In this document: positions 17,255 through 26,317 of the stretch, piece after piece
Layout of the letters: every line of letters begins with the position of its first letter
Numbering within the stretch: position 1 is the first letter of the stretch
DNA from: Phyllobacterium trifolii
GTDB taxonomy: Bacteria; Pseudomonadota; Alphaproteobacteria; Rhizobiales; Rhizobiaceae
Direction: 5' to 3'
Assembly (NCBI RefSeq): GCF_014192095.1
Contig: NZ_JACHXN010000032.1
Span: forward strand, 1-51,152
Length of the DNA stretch: 51,152 nucleotides
Made by a program: the position numbers and the translations under genes
Notes under the pieces: generated by a model
The model's database searches: none
Told to the model about the DNA's origin: nothing
What the model saw: the letters and a program-made list of their open reading frames with translations, nothing else

Positions 17255-18871
17255 TTGGGAGATTTCGACAGGCTTGGAGATGGCTTGCGCCCAGAGCAGG
17301 AGGATCTAGCGCGCACCGTGCGCGCGACGCTATTGCGCTTCCTCATCCTCGGGAATAGCGAATATCATTTGCACGAAAAGGGGCTGAGGCTTAGCGGTGC
17401 ATGGGTGTCCGGTATTCTCGACCTCGAAGGTTGCCGGATTCCACGCGATATTGGTCTCAAGGACTGCCACTTCGAAGCTTCGCCGATCCTGCGTTCGGCC
17501 GTTATCGACAACCTCTTTCTGGACGGGTCGGCCATGCCCGGATTGCAAGCTGATCGTCTCGAGGCGCGTGGGGGTCTGTCCTTCCGCGGCGCGACTATCA
17601 CGGGAGAAATCCGTCTCTCCGGGGCACGCATCGGTGGTAACATCGAGATAGACGGCGCATCCATCGTCTCGCCCGCAGGCATTGTCCTCGACGCCGGGGG
17701 ATTGGAGGTTCGCGGTGCGATCCTGTTGCGCGGCGCAGACGTCCGCGGGGGCATTAATTTTTCGGGCGTCCGGCTTGGTGGTGACCTCAACGCAGTCGGC
17801 GCACAGATCGAGCGTCCCGGGGAAGTCGCCCTGAACGGGGATGCCATTGTCGCGGGCGGTGACCTCGCCATGCGAGGGGCAACCATCGTCGGCGAGGCCC
17901 GCTTACTGGGTGCTCGCTTTGGTGGAGACATCGATTGCACATCGGCGACGCTATCGCAGCCTGGCGGCTACGCATTGAGGCTCAATGGTGCAATCGTCGA
18001 TGGTGCATTCTTCTTGCGACAGGGTGCATCGGTCGAAGGCACGCTCGACCTGACGGCCACGTCGATCGGAGCGATTGATGACGAACAGGCAAGCTGGCCA
18101 AAGACGGGTGATCTGCTACTGAACCGTTGCCAGTATGGCGCGTTCATCGGCGGGCCCGTCGACGCGGCAAGCAGGCTCGATTGGCTGTCGCGTCAGACGC
18201 CTGAACGATGGAGCGCGGATTTCTGGCCGCAACCCTACGAGCAGCTTTCGACCGTGCTGCGGGAAATGGGTCACGACGAAGATGCCCGGGCCGTCCTGAT
18301 CACCAAGGAACGGCTGCAGCGGCGCGCACGGCGGGCGCGCGCAAAAAACCCGGCGCTGCGCGTCGCCCTTGCCACAACGGATGGTATATTGGCCGTAACC
18401 CTTCGCTATGGCCGCCAGCCTCTCCTCGCGCTGTTGTGGCTGATCCTGTTTTGGGCGATCGGCATCGGCGTGTTCGCGTTCGCCCAGAAAAATGGTGCCA
18501 TCAAGCCGAACAGCCCGGTCATCCTCCGTTCACTTGAATGGACCATGTGCGGTCTCCAGCAGACCGACAGCCGCTACATGCCCTCGAGCGGCCAGACTTT
18601 CGCTGGACGCGCGGCGACTGGAGAAAATCAGCTTTCCTGCTTCCTCAACCAGCCTGAAGCAGCTAGCTACCCGGAGTTCAACCCGCTCATGTATTCATTG
18701 GATGTCCTGTTGCCGGTGCTGTCGATCGGCCAGAAGGAATACTGGCGGCCGGATCCCACAAAACCCAATGGCCAATTCATCCTGAAATACTATTTCTTCC
18801 AGTCGGTTGTTGGCTGGGCCTTGAGCCTGCTTGCAGTCGCCGGGTTTTCCGGGCTGGTCAAATCGAAGTAA
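17255..18871 (+). CDS. Beta-helix repeat protein with C-terminal membrane helices
   Basis: A protein of 538 residues from the TTG at 17255. About residues 40-290 form degenerate beta-helix repeats of about 20 residues (patterns such as LSGARIGGNIEIDGA and LRGADVRGGINFSG), as in bactofilin-like or pentapeptide-type solenoids. A basic linker (RLQRRARRARAKNPALR) follows, then two membrane segments (about 400-420 and 515-535). Related rhizobial proteins are often labelled membrane-associated oxidoreductase without evidence; no redox motif is visible. Family-like sequence (FQPLSAAEAKVVAHL) continues upstream in frame to about 17140, but that stretch has no ATG or GTG. An ATG preceded by AGGGA lies at 17142 one frame off, so a single-base deletion near the start is likely. 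Confidence 0.75.
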   Translation: MGDFDRLGDGLRPEQEDLARTVRATLLRFLILGNSEYHLHEKGLRLSGAWVSGILDLEGCRIPRDIGLKDCHFEASPILRSAVIDNLFLDGSAMPGLQADRLEARGGLSFRGATITGEIRLSGARIGGNIEIDGASIVSPAGIVLDAGGLEVRGAILLRGADVRGGINFSGVRLGGDLNAVGAQIERPGEVALNGDAIVAGGDLAMRGATIVGEARLLGARFGGDIDCTSATLSQPGGYALRLNGAIVDGAFFLRQGASVEGTLDLTATSIGAIDDEQASWPKTGDLLLNRCQYGAFIGGPVDAASRLDWLSRQTPERWSADFWPQPYEQLSTVLREMGHDEDARAVLITKERLQRRARRARAKNPALRVALATTDGILAVTLRYGRQPLLALLWLILFWAIGIGVFAFAQKNGAIKPNSPVILRSLEWTMCGLQQTDSRYMPSSGQTFAGRAATGENQLSCFLNQPEAASYPEFNPLMYSLDVLLPVLSIGQKEYWRPDPTKPNGQFILKYYFFQSVVGWALSLLAVAGFSGLVKSK

Positions 18872-19108
18872 GTCGGCGCAACGGCATGGGCAATCGCTTC
18901 GCCAGCATGTCAAAACGTCGATATCAAGGGAATTCGGCACTAACAGCACATGCGTGCCGCCACGGGCCATCTCTTGGGTTCCCGCTGGAATTGGGATTCC
19001 AAGCGCCCATTTGGGATTTCTGACCAATCACAAACCATAGACAGACGTTATAGTCGAAGTGCCTCTCAGATAAGCTTTATCGCATTTAATTTGAGCTTCC
19101 CGGAGTGC

Positions 19109-20227
19109 ATGAGGATGCTGGTTTTAGTGAATAGGTCGATGCGAAGGGTGCGTGCGTTTGGCGCGCTGTTTGGTCTTTTGATGGCAGCCACGATGCTTGC
19201 CGGATGCCGGGAGGAGACAAAGGAACCCGCCCCGCTCATCCGCCCTGTACGGACCATTACGGTCGAGCACAGCAAGCTTGGCGACAGCGTCAGCCTTACT
19301 GGCCATGTCGAGGCTGAGAATCAGGTATCCTTCGCGTTTCGGCTTGGCGGGCGTGTGATCGAACGCTTGGTCAACGTTGGCGATCAGGTCGAGCCAGGAC
19401 AAATCCTCGCGAAACTCGACCCCCAGAATGAGATCAGTGCACTCCGCACCGCACAGGCCAACCTGGTTGCTGCCGAAGGGCAGCTAGTCAAGACGCGTAA
19501 CGCGTTTGGAAGACAGGAAACGCTATTGCGGCAGGGTTTTACGACACGCGCCCAATTTGATGCCGCACAACAGGCCATGCGTGCGTCGCAGTCCCAGGTC
19601 GACAGTTCGCAAGCCCAGTTGGACAATGCCGAGGATCGCGTGGGTTTCACGGAATTGCACGCGGATGCCGCCGGCAGCGTCACCGCCGTTGGTGCCGAGC
19701 CGGGCGAAGTTGTTCAGGCGGGGCAAATGGTCCTCCAGGTCGCCCGACAGGATGGCCGTGACGCCATTTTCGATGTACCGGCACAGCTACTGCGGCAGGC
19801 TCCGGAGGCGGCTATCATAGAGGTCACCCTGACCGACGATCCTGCGGTCAAAGCTACAGGACGGGTTCGCGAGGTGGCACCCCAAGCCGATCCGACTACA
19901 AGGACGTTCCGGGTGCGCGTCGGCCTGAGCGATACGCCGGAGGCCATGCGACTCGGGTCGACAGTCACCGGACGTGTAACACTCGCTTCGTCGCCGGAGA
20001 TCGCAATACCCGCCACCGCATTGACCAACTTCAACCGGCAGCCTGCAGTCTGGATCGTGGATCAGGACAAAAAAACCGTGTCGACACGCAATGTCGAAGT
20101 GCTTCGCTTTGATCCAGCCACGGTCATCATTGCCCAGGGCCTCAACCCCGGCGAGGTCGTCGTGACCGCCGGCGTTCAGGCCCTGCATGATGGCCAGGAA
20201 GTTCGATTGCTTGGGTCAACCCAATGA
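19109..20227 (+). CDS. RND efflux periplasmic adaptor (membrane-fusion lipoprotein)
   Basis: A 372-residue HlyD/AcrA-type adaptor. It starts with a signal peptide ending in the lipobox MLAGC. The biotinyl-lipoyl halves lie around VSLTGHVEAENQVSFAFRLG and SVTAVGAEPGEVVQAGQM, a long coiled-coil alpha-hairpin lies between them, and a beta-barrel plus membrane-proximal domain follow. I chose the ATG at 19109, which has CGGAG 4 nt upstream; earlier in-frame codons give a polar extension before the signal peptide. The stop overlaps the pump gene by 4 nt (ATGA). It should link the inner-membrane pump to an outer-membrane channel encoded elsewhere. No local repressor gene was found. Confidence 0.93.
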   Translation: MRMLVLVNRSMRRVRAFGALFGLLMAATMLAGCREETKEPAPLIRPVRTITVEHSKLGDSVSLTGHVEAENQVSFAFRLGGRVIERLVNVGDQVEPGQILAKLDPQNEISALRTAQANLVAAEGQLVKTRNAFGRQETLLRQGFTTRAQFDAAQQAMRASQSQVDSSQAQLDNAEDRVGFTELHADAAGSVTAVGAEPGEVVQAGQMVLQVARQDGRDAIFDVPAQLLRQAPEAAIIEVTLTDDPAVKATGRVREVAPQADPTTRTFRVRVGLSDTPEAMRLGSTVTGRVTLASSPEIAIPATALTNFNRQPAVWIVDQDKKTVSTRNVEVLRFDPATVIIAQGLNPGEVVVTAGVQALHDGQEVRLLGSTQ

Positions 20228-23200
20228 ACGGCTTCAATCTGTCAGCATGGGCACTGAAAAGCCGCTCGCTCGTGATCTATGCGATGATTGCGGTCGTCGT
20301 GGCCGGTGCGGCCGCTTTCATCAATCTCGGTCGCAATGAAGACCCGGCGTTTACCATCAAGACGATGGTCGTCAGGGCTGGATGGCCGGGCGCGACGCTC
20401 GATGACACCCTGAAACAGGTTACCGAACGGCTGGAGCGCAAGCTTCAAGAGATACCCGAAGTTGATTTTCTGCGCAGCTTTACCAATGCTGGCGTGACAA
20501 CCATCTTCGTGAACCTCAAGGATGCAACGACGTCGGCGGAAGTTCCTGACGTCTGGTATCAGGTGCGCAAGAGCATCGGGGATATTCGCCCGACATTACC
20601 GACCGGCATTGTCGGGCCCGGCTTCGACGACGATTTCGGCGATACATTCGGCATCATATACGGCTTCACCTCGGACGGTTTCACCCAGCGCGAACTTGCC
20701 GACTATGTTGATGGCGCTCGCTCGCACTTGCTGCATGTGCCGGATGTTTCCAAAATCGACGTGCTTGGAGCGCAACCAGAACGAATATTTATCGAGTTTT
20801 CCACGGAACAGCTCGCCGGTCTCGGCATTGACAGGGCTGCCGTGATCGCAGCGCTCCAGGCACAGAATGTGGTCAGCCCTTCGGGCACTTTGCGCACTTC
20901 GGATGAAAGACTGACGCTACGTGTAAGCGGAGCTTTCGATTCGGAAGAGGATCTCCAGGATCTCAACTTTGTTGCAAACGGCAGGCTCGTCCGGTTGCGC
21001 GACATCGCCGAAATCCACCGGGCCTACGCAGATCCGCCGCAACCGATGTTTCGTGTTAATGGCAAGCCCGCCATGGGCCTTGCGATTTCCATGCGTGAGG
21101 GCGGCGATATTCTGGCATTGGGCCGCAACATCACGGCGGCGATGCAGGAGATCACGGCGGATCTGCCGATCGGCATCGACACTACGCTCGTCGCCAATCA
21201 GCCGCAGGTCGTCGACGATGCCATCGGCGAATTCACCACGTCGCTCTGGCAGGCAATCCTCATCATAATGGCCGTCAGTTTCATCAGCCTCGGTATCCGT
21301 GCGGGCACCGTTGTTGCTCTCGCCATTCCACTGTCTCTGGCGATGGTGTTCGCGGTCATGCAGATTTTCGGGATAGATCTGCAGCGTGTGTCGCTCGGCG
21401 CCCTGATCATTGCGCTCAGTCTGCTGGTGGACGACGCGATGACAACAGTGGATTCCATGACGACGCGGCTCGCACTCGGCGACGAAAAAGAAGAGGCGGC
21501 GAGTTTCACGTTCAGGACGCTGGCAGCCGCCATGTTGACCGGCACCCTCGTCACCGCAACGGGTTTCGTCCCGATCGGATTTGCGCAGAGTTCCGCAGGC
21601 GAATACACATTCTCGATCTTCGCAGTTGTCAGTATCGCCCTCGTCGTCTCCTGGCTCGGGGCCGTGATTTTCTCTCCTCTCCTCGGTGTAGCCCTGCTCA
21701 AGAAGCCGGAGAATACGGAGCCTGGAGAACCATCCATCATTCTTCGCTCTTTCCGTAGCTTGCTCCTCGGCGCTTTGCGCATGCGTTGGCTAACCATCGG
21801 GCTGACACTCGCATGTTTCGTGCTCGCGATTCTGGCACTTCCATTCGTGCCGCGGCAGTTCTTTCCATCGTCCGATCGTCCTGAACTGCTTGTCGACATA
21901 AGACTGCCGCAAAACGCTTCGATCGAGGCGAGCCAGCAAGCCTCGGACCAACTCGACGAGCTTCTGAAGGATCCCGATGTGGCCCATTGGAGTACCAATG
22001 TGGGGCGCGGAGCCATACGTTTCTATTTGCCGCTCAACGTCGAACTGCCCAATGAGTTCTTCTCGCAAGCGGTTGTGGTTGCAAAGGATGTTCCCGGCCG
22101 CGAGAGGTTGCGAGCGCGACTGGAAGAGGAATTGGCGGAAAAGGTCCCGAGTGCCATTTCACGCGTCTCACTACTCGAACTCGGGCCACCGGTGGGCTGG
22201 CCGGTACAGTACCGCGTCAGTGGCCCCGATCCGCACGAGGTTCGCGCTATCGCCCAGCGCCTGGCGCAGATGCTGGGTGGCAATTCGCAGCTGAAGCGCA
22301 TCAATTTCGACTGGATCGAACCGGCACGCACGATACGTGTTCACATTGATCAGGATCAGGCGCGCTTATTGGGCCTAAGTTCTCAGGCATTGGCCACTGC
22401 CCTCAACACTGTGGTGTCCGGAACAGCCGTGACGCAAGTGCGCGATGATATCTACCTCATCGATGTCGTCGTCCGATCGACCGATGAACAGCGCGTATCA
22501 CTCGACAATCTGCGCACGCTGCAGTTCCCGCTCGCCAATGGCCGGACCGTTCCGCTCAGCCAGTTTGCCACATTCGAGGTCGATCAGGAATTTCCCGTGA
22601 TCTGGCGCCGCGACCGCGTTCCAACGCTCACCGTGCAAGCGGACGTCACAGCCGGGTCGTCGCCGGAAGCCATCGTTCAGGAACTCGAACCGGAGATCGA
22701 GAAGCTCAACGCAAGCCTGACCGGTCCTTATCGGATCGTGACGGGCGGAACGGTCGAGGAGAGCGCCAAATCCCAAGCTTCGGTCATCGCCGTGGTCCCG
22801 ATCATGCTGTTCCTGATGATCACTATTCTCATGATCCAGCTGAAGAGTTTCAGCCGCCTGTTTCTGGTGCTGAGCGTTGTCCCGATGGGGCTCATCGGTG
22901 TTGTCGGTTCGCTCTTCATCTTCAACAGGCCTTTGGGCTTCGTCGCCATTCTCGGTATTTTATCGCTGCTCGGACTGATCGCGAAGAACGCCGTGATCCT
23001 GATCGAACAGATCGAGACAGAACGGGGCAAAGGGACTGAGGTATGGAACGCAGTGATCGATGCCACGGTATCACGGTTCCGTCCCATCATGTTGACCGCC
23101 ATTTCCACTGTTCTCGGCATGATACCGATAGCCTGGACCATTTTCTGGGGACCGATGGCGATCGCGATCATGGGCGGCCTGCTGGTCGCAACGGTGCTGA

Positions 23201-23301
23201 CTCTCGTCTTCCTGCCAGCCCTCTATGTGGCCGCATTCCGTGTCAAGGAACCGACGAGCAGTGCCACCACCATGCGGCCTGTTTCACATAATCCGGCATA
23301 A
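20224..23301 (+). CDS. RND efflux transporter permease (AcrB/MexF-like)
   Basis: A 1025-residue resistance-nodulation-division pump with the expected duplicated layout: 12 membrane helices and two large periplasmic loops. The proton relay is intact: two adjacent aspartates in helix 4 (LSLLVDDAMTTVDS, near residue 405) and the helix-10 lysine in LIAKNAVILIEQ (near 925). It is translationally coupled to the adaptor gene. RND pumps export hydrophobic drugs, detergents or bile salts, but specificity cannot be read here. The helix-4 sequence DDAMTTVDSM differs from the usual DDAIVVVEN, which points to a divergent subgroup. Confidence 0.95.
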   Translation: MNGFNLSAWALKSRSLVIYAMIAVVVAGAAAFINLGRNEDPAFTIKTMVVRAGWPGATLDDTLKQVTERLERKLQEIPEVDFLRSFTNAGVTTIFVNLKDATTSAEVPDVWYQVRKSIGDIRPTLPTGIVGPGFDDDFGDTFGIIYGFTSDGFTQRELADYVDGARSHLLHVPDVSKIDVLGAQPERIFIEFSTEQLAGLGIDRAAVIAALQAQNVVSPSGTLRTSDERLTLRVSGAFDSEEDLQDLNFVANGRLVRLRDIAEIHRAYADPPQPMFRVNGKPAMGLAISMREGGDILALGRNITAAMQEITADLPIGIDTTLVANQPQVVDDAIGEFTTSLWQAILIIMAVSFISLGIRAGTVVALAIPLSLAMVFAVMQIFGIDLQRVSLGALIIALSLLVDDAMTTVDSMTTRLALGDEKEEAASFTFRTLAAAMLTGTLVTATGFVPIGFAQSSAGEYTFSIFAVVSIALVVSWLGAVIFSPLLGVALLKKPENTEPGEPSIILRSFRSLLLGALRMRWLTIGLTLACFVLAILALPFVPRQFFPSSDRPELLVDIRLPQNASIEASQQASDQLDELLKDPDVAHWSTNVGRGAIRFYLPLNVELPNEFFSQAVVVAKDVPGRERLRARLEEELAEKVPSAISRVSLLELGPPVGWPVQYRVSGPDPHEVRAIAQRLAQMLGGNSQLKRINFDWIEPARTIRVHIDQDQARLLGLSSQALATALNTVVSGTAVTQVRDDIYLIDVVVRSTDEQRVSLDNLRTLQFPLANGRTVPLSQFATFEVDQEFPVIWRRDRVPTLTVQADVTAGSSPEAIVQELEPEIEKLNASLTGPYRIVTGGTVEESAKSQASVIAVVPIMLFLMITILMIQLKSFSRLFLVLSVVPMGLIGVVGSLFIFNRPLGFVAILGILSLLGLIAKNAVILIEQIETERGKGTEVWNAVIDATVSRFRPIMLTAISTVLGMIPIAWTIFWGPMAIAIMGGLLVATVLTLVFLPALYVAAFRVKEPTSSATTMRPVSHNPA

Positions 23302-23332
23302 GAGCCGTGCTCAAGACGAGGTTCGATCGCCA

Positions 23333-24529
23333 GTGACAAATATCGAATTTCCAGGTTTTGTCAGTCTGACGATAGCGATCGTCGTTTTCTTCATCGGCGC
23401 TGGACTGAACGGCCGGATCGCGGCACTACGGCAATGGAACATTCCGGAAGCCGTGACCGGCGGTCTTCTCGCGGCCCTGACAACGCTTCTCGCCTATCGC
23501 GTCCTGGGGATTGCGATCTCGTTTGACCTCGCGGCGCGCGACTTGTTGCTCCTCTACTTTTTTACCGGCATCGGTCTGAACGCTCGCCTTGCCGATCTGA
23601 TCGCGGGTGGCAAGCCGCTGCTGATCCTGCTTGGACTGACGCTGATCTATCTCGTCATCCAGAATCTTATCGCCGCCGGAAGTACCGCCGCCCTCGGAAT
23701 GCCCGAAGGCATGACCGTTCTTGTCGGCTCAGCGTCCTTGATCGGCGGACATGGCACGACGATTGCGTGGGCCCCGATTCTTGCCGAGCGTTTCGGCCTC
23801 ACCAACGCGATGGAGATTGGCGTCGCGGCGGCAACTCTAGGTCTTGTCATTGCAAGTCTTGTCGGTGGGCCCGTCGCGGGCCTCTTGATTGCGCGCTACC
23901 AGCTTAAAGGTCCTGACGCTGCCCCTTCGATTGGATTAGGGGATGACGACGTCATAGAAGACGACCTCAACCATATTACGCTGCTGCGCACCATCCTCGT
24001 CCTCAACGTTGCGGTCCTTATCGGCTACACGGTCGATGAGCTATTGGCTGACTTGGGGTTTCGTCTACCCCTCTTCGTCGCCTGCCTCCTGTCTGCCATC
24101 GTCTTGACCAATGTCATTCCGCGGATCATGCCGACCCTGTTCTGGCCGACGCGGACGCGCGCGTTGGCCCTTGTCTCCGACCTTTCGCTGAGCATCTTTC
24201 TTGCAATGTCGCTGATGAGCATGCAACTCTGGACCCTCGGAGGGCTTGGGCCGTCGCTGCTTCTGATCCTCGCGCTCCAGACGGTTGCAGCGATTGCCTA
24301 CATACTCTTCGTTGTATTCCCGCTGATGGGTCGCAACTACGACGCCGCGGTGATTGCCGGCGGCTTCAGTGGCATAAGCCTTGGGGCGACGCCGACTGCC
24401 ATCGCCAATATGACTGCCATTACCAAACTGCACGGCGCGGCACCGATGGCCTTCATTATCCTACCACTGGTGTCAGCTTTTTTCATCGATATCGCAAATG
24501 CGTTCGCGATCGGCTTTCTCGTCAATTGA
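23333..24529 (+). CDS. gltS: Sodium/glutamate symporter (GltS, ESS family)
   Basis: A 398-residue transporter with two inverted five-helix repeats. Re-entrant loop motifs appear in each half: GSASLIGGHGTTIAWAP and AGGFSGISLGATPTAIANM, the substrate- and sodium-binding glycine-rich loops of GltS. NIPEAVTGGLLAAL at the first repeat is also typical. I chose the GTG at 23333, where GltS proteins normally begin; an in-frame ATG upstream lies inside the RND pump gene. It starts 31 nt after the pump stops, so read-through transcription is possible, though the functions are unrelated. Confidence 0.92.
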   Translation: MTNIEFPGFVSLTIAIVVFFIGAGLNGRIAALRQWNIPEAVTGGLLAALTTLLAYRVLGIAISFDLAARDLLLLYFFTGIGLNARLADLIAGGKPLLILLGLTLIYLVIQNLIAAGSTAALGMPEGMTVLVGSASLIGGHGTTIAWAPILAERFGLTNAMEIGVAAATLGLVIASLVGGPVAGLLIARYQLKGPDAAPSIGLGDDDVIEDDLNHITLLRTILVLNVAVLIGYTVDELLADLGFRLPLFVACLLSAIVLTNVIPRIMPTLFWPTRTRALALVSDLSLSIFLAMSLMSMQLWTLGGLGPSLLLILALQTVAAIAYILFVVFPLMGRNYDAAVIAGGFSGISLGATPTAIANMTAITKLHGAAPMAFIILPLVSAFFIDIANAFAIGFLVN

Positions 24530-24560
24530 GCAGGGTTAGCGCCAGCGGTTGATACGGCAC

Positions 24561-24704
24561 ATGTCCCTGTTCCCGGGCGCATTCATTGGCGTCCCCATAC
24601 TCATCGCGTTCATCATCTACTGCGAGAAATCGTCCGTGGCGAAATGGATTGCCGTGTTGCTGTCGGCAAAGGCTTTTGACAATTCCGACAGAACTTCGAT
24701 CTAA
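24561..24704 (+). CDS. Possible 47-residue single-helix membrane protein
   Basis: A short reading frame 31 nt after gltS encodes 47 residues: a hydrophobic helix (GVPILIAFIIYC) followed by an amphipathic segment (VAKWIAVLLSAKAF) and a polar tail. The ribosome binding site is weak (AGCGG). Its place directly after a transporter gene and its helix suggest a small accessory membrane protein, but random occurrence is not excluded. Confidence 0.35.
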   Translation: MSLFPGAFIGVPILIAFIIYCEKSSVAKWIAVLLSAKAFDNSDRTSI

Positions 24705-24751
24705 TTTCGAACACGTTCAGGTAGAGAGGCCACCGTTTTTGCAACCTGTTT

Positions 24752-24774
24752 CGTAACAGTTACGTACTGAACAG
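24752..24774. promoter_or_regulatory. Putative palindromic operator, site 1
   Basis: The core GTAACAGTTAC (24753-24763) is a perfect palindrome around a central A. Twenty bases starting at 24752 (through CTGAA) recur at 28148-28167 with one mismatch. The site lies about 200 nt upstream of the AraC-type regulator gene. Its shape fits a TetR-type dimer better than an AraC monomer, but no TetR gene lies in the window. Confidence 0.5.
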
Positions 24775-24968
24775 ACTGCCGGAGTTGTGCCACACTTGGG
24801 AAGTCGGGCATTTGTAACTGCGCGATACCTTACTCTTGTGGTTTTTTGGAGCAGCCATGCCTGTACTTCCCCCAACAAAATGGATCGAAGTACTATTATG
24901 CTCGTCTCTAACAATGAGACAGCGCCCCCTATTTGCACGTTGTTCCGGGTACGACAAATGGTGAAATC

Positions 24969-26120
24969 ATGAACGCGCATGATCATATCGTGCCATCGGA
25001 TGCATCACTCGATAAAAACTTCGGACACGCGGCAGCGGGGTCTGCCATCAACTGCCCTCCTCCGCAACCGAAGCGGACGTCTTCCGGCGCCTTTTCTATT
25101 CCCGCGTTCAAGTTTGATACCAGCGGCGTGCCGATTGACCATCAGTATGAGTCGTGGCGCAAAAGCTTCTCCTCGCTGCTCGAGCTTGGCGAATGCAGGG
25201 ACAGGTCCCGCGGCTTTGAAGGAAAGCAGACGGTCTGGGATCTCGGCAGCCTGGCGTTCTCGCGGATCAGAACCAGCGCACTCGAGTTTGCAAGTGTCCC
25301 AGGTCACACACGCAGGGAAGCGCTCGATCACTGGGCATTGACCCTTCCACTCGGCGGTTCGATCAGCACCGAGGGCCCGGCAGGAAGCTTTCAAGGCGGC
25401 GCCGGCATCGTCCAGGTCCATTCGCTGGGCCGTTGGTTTGAGGGGAGTGTAACAGATAGCGACATGCTGGTTCTGTTTGTTCCCCGAGATTCCGATCCAG
25501 AAGTGGCTCGTGCCCTCAGCGCGGCCGAATTCTCCTCTGTAGACACGGCTATGGGACGGCTATTGTCCGACTATTTCATCGGATTGGCCAAGCGGCTGCC
25601 GGCGGTCGAGGCCGACAATCTCCCTGAACTCGTGGGCGCGACGCAGGCGATGATCCGGGCGTGCCTCCTGCCATCGCCAGGCAACATCGAGGAGGCTCAG
25701 GCACCTATCGCCCGCGTGTTGCTCGAAAAGGCACGCCGCATAGTGCAATCCAGATTGTTTGACCCATCGTTCAATGCCAATGCGTTGCGGCGTGACCTCG
25801 CGATTTCACGCACAGGGCTTTATCGGATGTTCGAGCCGTTCGGCGGCGTGATGCATTACCTGCAGCACCAGCGTCTCCTCGATGCACACGCAGCATTGGC
25901 CGACCCGAACGACAAACGTCGTATTATTGAGATCGCCGAGCAGCGCTGTTTCAGTGATGGCGCAGAGTTCAGCCGGGCATTCAAGAGGGAGTTCGGCTAT
26001 ACGCCAAGCGAAGTGAGAGCGGGCCGCAAGAGCGGTGTGCCGCGCAGGCCAGCAGGCGAAATCGCCACCGCAGCTCCTGAAGAACGCCTCGGATTGCTGT
26101 TACGCAAGCTTCACGGTTGA
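24969..26120 (+). CDS. AraC-family transcriptional regulator
   Basis: A 383-residue regulator. The N-terminal and middle part (about 60-230) is an AraC-binding-like domain (DHWALTLPLGGSIS, IVQVHSLGRWFEG). The C-terminal double helix-turn-helix spans about 265-365, with DLAISRTGLYRMFEPFGG as first recognition unit and EIAEQRCFSDGAEFSRAFKR as second. A tail of about 35 residues rich in A, P and R follows. I chose the ATG at 24969 with GGTGAA just upstream; a TTG 12 codons earlier is possible. Proteins of this type usually control neighbouring or distant catabolic or stress genes; the ligand is unknown. Confidence 0.92.
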   Translation: MNAHDHIVPSDASLDKNFGHAAAGSAINCPPPQPKRTSSGAFSIPAFKFDTSGVPIDHQYESWRKSFSSLLELGECRDRSRGFEGKQTVWDLGSLAFSRIRTSALEFASVPGHTRREALDHWALTLPLGGSISTEGPAGSFQGGAGIVQVHSLGRWFEGSVTDSDMLVLFVPRDSDPEVARALSAAEFSSVDTAMGRLLSDYFIGLAKRLPAVEADNLPELVGATQAMIRACLLPSPGNIEEAQAPIARVLLEKARRIVQSRLFDPSFNANALRRDLAISRTGLYRMFEPFGGVMHYLQHQRLLDAHAALADPNDKRRIIEIAEQRCFSDGAEFSRAFKREFGYTPSEVRAGRKSGVPRRPAGEIATAAPEERLGLLLRKLHG

Positions 26121-26144
26121 TCTGCACCAACGATGAGGTTTTCG

Positions 26145-26270
26145 ATGCGTCATGATGATCTGGACGAGCGGCTGAGAAAACTGGGCGTGAACGTCGGGCC
26201 CTTCACGTTCACCGTCGTGTTCCTGATCGGTGTTGCCCTTGCCGTCGGCATCGGTTGGCTCCTGTATTAG
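26145..26270 (+). CDS. Small single-pass membrane protein, 41 residues
   Basis: A short frame 24 nt after the AraC gene. It encodes a charged N-terminus (MRHDDLDERLRKLG) followed by one clear membrane helix (FTVVFLIGVALAVGIGWLLY) ending at the C-terminus. GAGG lies 7 nt upstream of the ATG at 26145; an ATG four codons earlier is an alternative. The charged-head, single-helix layout and good ribosome binding site make it likely to be translated. Function unknown. Confidence 0.55.
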   Translation: MRHDDLDERLRKLGVNVGPFTFTVVFLIGVALAVGIGWLLY

Positions 26271-26317
26271 CGGTCGCAGACGTAGTGCCAGCAGTCGAGG
26301 GCGAATTGGATAGGCAC

